Positions 58,970 to 64,000 of a stretch of 64,000 nucleotides of DNA are shown here, piece after piece. The stretch covers positions 62,001 through 126,000 of the forward strand of contig MLAK01000871.1 of the NCBI GenBank assembly GCA_001839685.1, written 5' to 3'. Source of the DNA: Tritrichomonas foetus. Taxonomy: Eukaryota > Parabasalia > Tritrichomonadida > Tritrichomonadidae. The position numbers and the translations under genes were made by a program. Each line of letters begins with the position of its first letter. Within the stretch, counting starts at the first letter, position 1. The notes under the pieces were generated by a model, which was given only the letters and a program-made list of their open reading frames with translations, ran no database searches and was not told the DNA's origin.

Positions 58970-59760
58970 TTAGATGTATGTAGGAATTCTATCAAGATGT
59001 AGTAACTCTATCAAGATGTAGGAATTCTATCAAGATGTANNNNNNNNNNNNNNNNNNNNNNNNNNNNNNNNNNNNNNNNNNNNNNNNNNNNNNNNNNNNN
59101 NNNNNNNNNNNNNNNNNNNNNNNNNNNNNNNNNNNNNNNNNNNNNNNNNNNNNNNNNNNNNNNNNNNNNNNNNNNNNNNNNNNNNNNNNNNNNNNNNNNN
59201 NNNNNNNNNNNNNNNNNNNNNNNNNNNNNNNNNNNNNNNNNNNNNNNNNNNNNNNNNNNNNNNNNNNNNNNNNNNNNNNNNNNNNNNNNNNNNNNNNNNN
59301 NNNNNNNNNNNNNNNNNNNNNNNNNNNNNNNNNNNNNNNNNNNNNNNNNNNNNNNNNNNNNNNNNNNNNNNNNNNNNNNNNNNNNNNNNNNNNNNNNNNN
59401 NNNNNNNNNNNNNNNNNNNNNNNNNNNNNNNNNNNNNNNNNNNNNNNNNNNNNNNNNNNNNNNNNNNNNNNNNNNNNNNNNNNNNNNNNNNNNNNNNNNN
59501 NNNNNNNNNNNNNNNNNNNNNNNNNNNNNNNNNNNNNNNNNNNNNNNNNNNNNNNNNNNNNNNNNNNNNNNNNNNNNNNNNNNNNNNNNNNNNNNNNNNN
59601 NNNNNNNNNNNNNNNNNNNNNNNNNNNNNNNNNNNNNNNNNNNNNNNNNNNNNNNNNNNNNNNNNNNNNNNNNNNNNNNNNNNNNNNNNNNNNNNNNNNN
59701 NNNNNNNNNNNNNNNNNNNNNNNNNNNNNNNNAGATGTAGGAATTCTATCAAGATGTAAG
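58970..59760. repeat. 19-bp minisatellite surrounding an N gap
   Basis: Units of AAGATGTAGGAATTCTATC, three to four copies before 59039 and about one and a half after 59733. The N run (59040-59732) very probably is more of the same array collapsed in assembly. It lies 3' of the gene at 57423-58895. Between 59761 and 59863 there is only AT-rich spacer. Confidence 0.88.
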
Positions 59761-59863
59761 AATACTTTTCAGCAACAAATCTAATAATAGACGATAATAT
59801 TTCTAATCAAACATTTATATTTATTACCATAAAAACAATCATTTTTTCATATATTTTTTTTGC

Positions 59864-60679
59864 TTAAGAGCTTATAAAGTTTTTATGGAACTCTTCGTAC
59901 TTGCTCATTAGCCTTTTTATGGAAATAATTGCGTTTCTTGCAGGCTCACTGTTAAAAAGGTGGAGCATTCTGTCACTGTCGATGAGGTCGCATGAAAACT
60001 TCCAGTGAATACTATACTGCGTGATACCAATTGGCCAGAGGCTATTTCCAATTGCCATATTGTTGTAATGGTCCATTGCTTTTTTAAAGTTAAGCTTTTT
60101 CAGCTCGTTGGCAATTTCCTGAGTTTCAACTGAAATGTCACGTGAGAGGCTATGCGAATTGAGTCCCTCAAAAAGTGGCTGTAAAGAGAAGATGCAATAC
60201 CACATGATAATCACTTCATTCTTTTTCTGAGCAAGTTCATCATCAGGTAGAGCAAATAAACGTTCCCTCCACTCGTTAATGATTCCTTTGAAAAATTTGA
60301 CAGCATGATTATCATCTTCTTGTTCTTCATAAACTGAAGGGTCTGTCATTAAAGTTCTGAGGTCCTTGCTACTGTCTACTTGTCTTTTGAGGTTACTGAT
60401 GATTCGCGCCCAGGAATCTGTATATTGGACATTCACTTTTTTGGCTGTTTCTTCGTCGAATTCTGTAGGAAGGATTTCGTAGGCCTCCTGTAAAATTTTC
60501 TGTCGTTTTTGTCGTTCTTCTTCCTCTTTTTGTCGAATTTCTTCTTCAATTTTCATTTGTCTCAATTTTTCGGCATCCACTCCAGGATTCACATTTGAGC
60601 GATCCAATGGCATTTGTCTTCGAGCGTTTTCGATCTGTTTCTTTGCCCTTGCTTTGAGAGCAGATAATGAGTTGAGCAT
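59864..60679 (-). CDS. PRPF18: Pre-mRNA-splicing factor Prp18, 271 aa
   Basis: The N-terminal part is a charged coiled coil (KIEEEIRQKEEEERQKRQKI). The C-terminal Prp18 domain has the helix FFKGIINEWRERLFALPDDE and the conserved loop region NFKKAMDHYNNMAIGNSLWP followed by IGITQYSIHW, matching AIGNAPWPIGVT-type sequence of Prp18, then NAIISIKRLMSKYEEF. Prp18 acts in the second splicing step with Slu7 on the U5 snRNP. The length is shorter than animal PRPF18 (342), mostly by loss of the N-terminal PRP4-like motif. The ATG is at 60677-60679 (the preceding codon is TTG). AACGATA, a Myb-like word, lies about 25-35 nt upstream. Confidence 0.88.
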   Translation of the reverse strand: MLNSLSALKARAKKQIENARRQMPLDRSNVNPGVDAEKLRQMKIEEEIRQKEEEERQKRQKILQEAYEILPTEFDEETAKKVNVQYTDSWARIISNLKRQVDSSKDLRTLMTDPSVYEEQEDDNHAVKFFKGIINEWRERLFALPDDELAQKKNEVIIMWYCIFSLQPLFEGLNSHSLSRDISVETQEIANELKKLNFKKAMDHYNNMAIGNSLWPIGITQYSIHWKFSCDLIDSDRMLHLFNSEPARNAIISIKRLMSKYEEFHKNFISS

Positions 60680-61232
60680 CAAACAATTTTCTAACTTTTT
60701 GATAAACTATCGTTTTTCACTCAAACCTGACTATTTAAATAATATAAAATGAGAGGTTGAGGTCATTAATTAACCTAAAAACAACTTTTTCTTATTTCAG
60801 AATACTCAATACCAAAGTTATGAAAAAAATTACAAAATAGAGAAAAAGATTTAATATACTGCAAAATCAACTTTTTGTGGCATTTTCCATTTTGGGAATC
60901 ATATTGCCAAAATGTCTTGATAATTTATTATATACTTTTACACATTTAAAATAATTCCTATTTTACATCTTGTCAAGATCAAATTCGCAAGGTTTAAGTT
61001 GTTAGATGAATTGTTATTCATATCATTATCATTGTTGTTTATATCATTATTATTGCTTTATAAATTCACTAATTATAGCATTCAAAAAGAAATAAAAACA
61101 ATCAATTCAAGTTATCCCTACGAAACAATATTTTTACTAAACAAAATAATATTCAAACATATGTATAAAACTAGTTAATTTTCTAAATATATAAAATTAC
61201 ATAATCATGATATAATATATAAAATTACATAA
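60680..61232. other. Intergenic
   Basis: AT-rich. A direct repeat of ATATAAAATTACATAATCAT occurs twice at 61189-61241, overlapping the end of the next gene. No gene seen. Confidence 0.35.
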
Positions 61233-64000
61233 TCATGATATAATATTAGATTCGCATAAAATTGAAAGACTTTCAAGATCATTTGTACTTTCAAATAATT
61301 CAAGAAGTTTCTTATCTGTAACTCGATTTTCAATCATTGCTTGAATGATTTCAATATTTTTCTTTGACATATCATTATTCATTTTCACCATTGCCTTCAC
61401 TATCATTTTCACACATAAGAAAACGTTTATCTGTAAAGGTGCATTTAAGAAATCATTGGAAATAAAGGCTGTCATTAGTTGATCTGGCGCCATTTGCTTC
61501 AAGACTTGTTTCATTGTTGATACTGTATCACACATGTATCGTGGTGAATAAGCCAAAAGTGAAGCAATTCGATCACACAGTTCAAGTTTTGCTAAATCTA
61601 CATTCAATGTATTAAACATTTGACACAATTCATTATTATTTAGACGATAGACGTCTTTAATTATGTTGTATGATGAATGAGTGCCATTTTGAATAACATT
61701 GTTTAAATATTTAAAGGAATCTTTGTCAATAACACTTAATGAAAGTACAGATTCCTCAACAAAGGGAAATCTTTTATCGTACAAATTAGTTGAAATCAAA
61801 TCGAAACCTTTAAATAACAATTCATAAAAAACTGGAGGCATTAGCTTAATCAATCTGTTTTTATCACTTTTGCTTAAAATTAAATCATATTTATTTTTGG
61901 AGTCTAAAAGAATTGCAATGAGTTCACGAGAATAAGATGGGGGTTTGTTAGCAATAAAATTGAATAATTTGTCTAATCGGTCGTTTGTAAATCCAGAGTA
62001 TTCTTTTTGTTCATTCAAAGTGAGCTTAACTGTCAAATAATAAGAATAAAGAGGATGACCAGGTGGAATCTGTTGAATTATTTCAAGGAACTGTTCACGT
62101 GAAAAATCAATGCAATTTAGGAAATAGAATATAAATAAATCACAATTTCGACTTGTTACTATCAATTGAACAATAGAATTCGAAATCGACCATTCATATT
62201 CTTTTTCGTTCTCTTTCTCTTTTTCGTTCACATCTAGATTTAATTCACCTGTTTCATTCATATTTCCATTGTTTTTAGTTTTTTCGCAAGAGCTAGAGTT
62301 ATCGTTAGTGTTGGAGTTGATTTGTGTGATTTTTTTTATTCTTGTTTTGATTTTTACATCAGTGTTGATGTAGTCTTTAATTACATCAACATTTGGTGGA
62401 AAGTTGAATTGTTCGTGATGGCTTATAGGAAGGCTGGGAAGCAAGTTTTGTGAAAGAATATGTAAACAATCAGGTAGAAACATCGAATTCGCATCATTTT
62501 TCATAATTTCAAATATTTCCTCGATTTTGGTGATTGAAAAGTAAGGAATTTCACCAAATCTTGAAGAATCAATTGAAATAATAGATTCAATGACAAGTTT
62601 ATCTAATCCGGTCAATGTTTTAACGGCTTGAAGAAGATTAAATTCAGATGCAGTTTGAATACCAAGCTCAATTGCAGTTCTTTCAATTAAATCTAACTGA
62701 TTTGAATCAAGTTCATTGTATTTCGTGTTTTTAATGAAAGAAAAATAAAGTGCAACAGAAATTAAAGAATAGTCAGAGTTTCTATTCACACTCAAAAGGG
62801 ACGGCCACTCCTTTAAATCAATATGTAGATTTTTCCTTCTTGCATAACTGAAAAACGCTGCAACAAATTTTTCATCATCAGAAATTTCAATTGCATATTT
62901 CTCTATTTCACTCCACTTACTAACTCTCTCATTATTATCCAAATTTTCATTTGTTTCTTTATTTGATACCTGAATTGATTCAATTGAACGATCAGAAAAC
63001 CAAAGGAAAGTGAAGAGTTCGGTTCGTGATGGGGAAGAACTATTGTATGGATTAAATGGAACTGCAGGATTTGGTTTTTCAACAATTGTTTCAGGTTGAA
63101 TGTTTTCCATGGAAGCGTATTCATATCCCAAAGAAATAGAATCATCAAACTTAAATGTGAAATCACCGGCACGTGAATATTTCCTTTGTTTCCGCTTCAC
63201 TGAGAATGTTTTTGGATATAAATGAATAACTTCTTTATGAATATCATCTAACTTTTCTAATTCCGCTTTAATATTAGATAATGTAGATATATAATCGAAA
63301 TCATCGCGTGTAATCATCCATTCATCGAATTCATATATTTCCATACATTTTTCAACATATTCATGATTATTTTTAAGTGCAAGGAAACTTTTATGTGGTT
63401 CAGCATTTTCATTCGTGATCAAATCAAGAATAATGAGGATTTCACCGTTTGTGTCTGCGGCGACTTCCAAATATTCCTTCAATTTTAGCAAATTTTCCCA
63501 TGGGATAGTTTGGACGGCAGTTAAAGCGATGATTTCGGCATGTGAAAAGGGTAATGCTCTATCAAAAAAGTGAAGAATTGCACTTTGGATTCGTGAATCA
63601 AATTTGATATCTTTTAACTTGAGCAAAAGCTGACAGGTGGTATCTGTAAAGCATGATGCAAATATTCGAGCAATGTTAATCAGGCCAATGATGTTTTCGG
63701 TTTTAAGTTTAATTTCATTCACTGATAAAACAATAAGTTTTAATGAATTTTCGATAATTTTACCAAAAGTTGATTCTGGAAAGCTTTCACTGATGATTTC
63801 AAGCAGCTGTGGCATTTTTTCACTGTATCTAGCCCAATTATTAGAAATGAGTGGAATGAGAGATTTCATATTACTATCAAGCTCAAATCCTAAAGCTTTA
63901 ATACCTTCCAAAATTATTGGAATAGCTCTAGAAAACACTTGCATATAGATATGTGATGATATTGGATTATTATTTGAAGAATTTGATTCATCTTTTTGGT
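61233..64000 (-). CDS. Large helical-repeat protein, 5' end outside window
   Basis: The frame ends at 61233 and is open to the window edge. An ATG at 63944 is available, but the 18 codons before it are also open (Ser/Asn-rich), so the start is probably beyond 64000. About 920 residues are visible: a helical N-terminal third (residues 1-230 from 63944), a Pro/Ser-rich stretch (PNPAVPFNPYNSSSPSRTEL), further helical repeats, a disordered Asn/Glu/Lys-rich insert at about 530-570 (NSNTNDNSSSCEKTKNNG), and a helical C-terminus. The protein looks like a HEAT/ARM scaffold; the family is not recognised. Confidence 0.75.
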   Translation of the reverse strand, partial: QKDESNSSNNNPISSHIYMQVFSRAIPIILEGIKALGFELDSNMKSLIPLISNNWARYSEKMPQLLEIISESFPESTFGKIIENSLKLIVLSVNEIKLKTENIIGLINIARIFASCFTDTTCQLLLKLKDIKFDSRIQSAILHFFDRALPFSHAEIIALTAVQTIPWENLLKLKEYLEVAADTNGEILIILDLITNENAEPHKSFLALKNNHEYVEKCMEIYEFDEWMITRDDFDYISTLSNIKAELEKLDDIHKEVIHLYPKTFSVKRKQRKYSRAGDFTFKFDDSISLGYEYASMENIQPETIVEKPNPAVPFNPYNSSSPSRTELFTFLWFSDRSIESIQVSNKETNENLDNNERVSKWSEIEKYAIEISDDEKFVAAFFSYARRKNLHIDLKEWPSLLSVNRNSDYSLISVALYFSFIKNTKYNELDSNQLDLIERTAIELGIQTASEFNLLQAVKTLTGLDKLVIESIISIDSSRFGEIPYFSITKIEEIFEIMKNDANSMFLPDCLHILSQNLLPSLPISHHEQFNFPPNVDVIKDYINTDVKIKTRIKKITQINSNTNDNSSSCEKTKNNGNMNETGELNLDVNEKEKENEKEYEWSISNSIVQLIVTSRNCDLFIFYFLNCIDFSREQFLEIIQQIPPGHPLYSYYLTVKLTLNEQKEYSGFTNDRLDKLFNFIANKPPSYSRELIAILLDSKNKYDLILSKSDKNRLIKLMPPVFYELLFKGFDLISTNLYDKRFPFVEESVLSLSVIDKDSFKYLNNVIQNGTHSSYNIIKDVYRLNNNELCQMFNTLNVDLAKLELCDRIASLLAYSPRYMCDTVSTMKQVLKQMAPDQLMTAFISNDFLNAPLQINVFLCVKMIVKAMVKMNNDMSKKNIEIIQAMIENRVTDKKLLELFESTNDLESLSILCESNIIS

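Noticed and set aside
1..64000. tRNA, rRNA or spliceosomal RNA genes
   Set aside because: I scanned for the T-loop consensus and other hallmarks on both strands and found nothing I could support.

Overview
The window looks like nuclear DNA of a flagellated, intron-poor protist, most probably a parabasalid (trichomonad; Tritrichomonas or Trichomonas type). The reasons are: AT-rich DNA; every recognisable gene is one uninterrupted reading frame under the standard code, including a 12.4-kb dynein heavy chain; flagellar genes are present; and many start codons have a TCA-type initiator (TCATTTT, TCATTCA, TCACAAT) 1-30 nt upstream, as known for trichomonads. DNA transposons, ankyrin and kinase families and decayed gene copies also fit. 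The species call is inference; no rRNA or tRNA gene was recognised.

Layout. 1-7.1 kb: the 3' part of a helical-repeat protein, an unrecognised gene with a suspicious ATG-TGA start, a 22-bp minisatellite, a G3BP-like NTF2-domain protein, and a frameshifted protein with DI[D/E]GA motifs. 7.1-10 kb: a decayed ankyrin-repeat locus. 10-13 kb: a casein kinase 1 and transposon copy 1. 13-17 kb: a gene relic and an intact pogo/CENP-B-like DDD transposase. 17-21.5 kb: a TBC-domain protein and an RCC1/coiled-coil/protein kinase fusion broken by one frameshift. 22.8-26 kb: transposon copy 2 and a secreted GH20 beta-hexosaminidase. 26-30.4 kb: an ankyrin protein with unusually short repeats, two relics, a TNEEQ-repeat protein cut by an assembly gap, and NAA50 acetyltransferase. 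30.8-43.3 kb: an axonemal dynein heavy chain. 43.6-48.2 kb: a 28-bp minisatellite, an unknown gene, a fringe-like glycosyltransferase, and transposon copy 3 with a second 300-bp element nested in it. 48-52 kb: sparse, with three small genes. 52-64 kb: AP-1 gamma-adaptin, B9D1, roadblock dynein light chain, two helical-repeat proteins and the splicing factor Prp18.

How the genes fit together. Four concern the flagellum or microtubule motors (dynein heavy chain, roadblock light chain, B9D1, perhaps the DIDGA protein). Others serve membrane traffic (gamma-adaptin, TBC protein), secretion and glycans (hexosaminidase, fringe-like transferase), signalling (CK1, RCC1-kinase) and RNA (Prp18, NTF2 protein). 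There is no operon; genes lie on both strands with short spacers, and several pairs are divergent.

The most notable material is mobile. A non-autonomous transposon family (17-bp inverted ends, 8-bp target duplications) is present three times, each copy 115-257 bp upstream of a start codon. One copy carries a nested long-inverted-repeat element with a 9-bp duplication, and an old relative of that element lies about 2.6 kb away. Three long N runs (12975-13730, 28994-29478, 59040-59732) are assembly gaps; at least two sit in tandem repeats.
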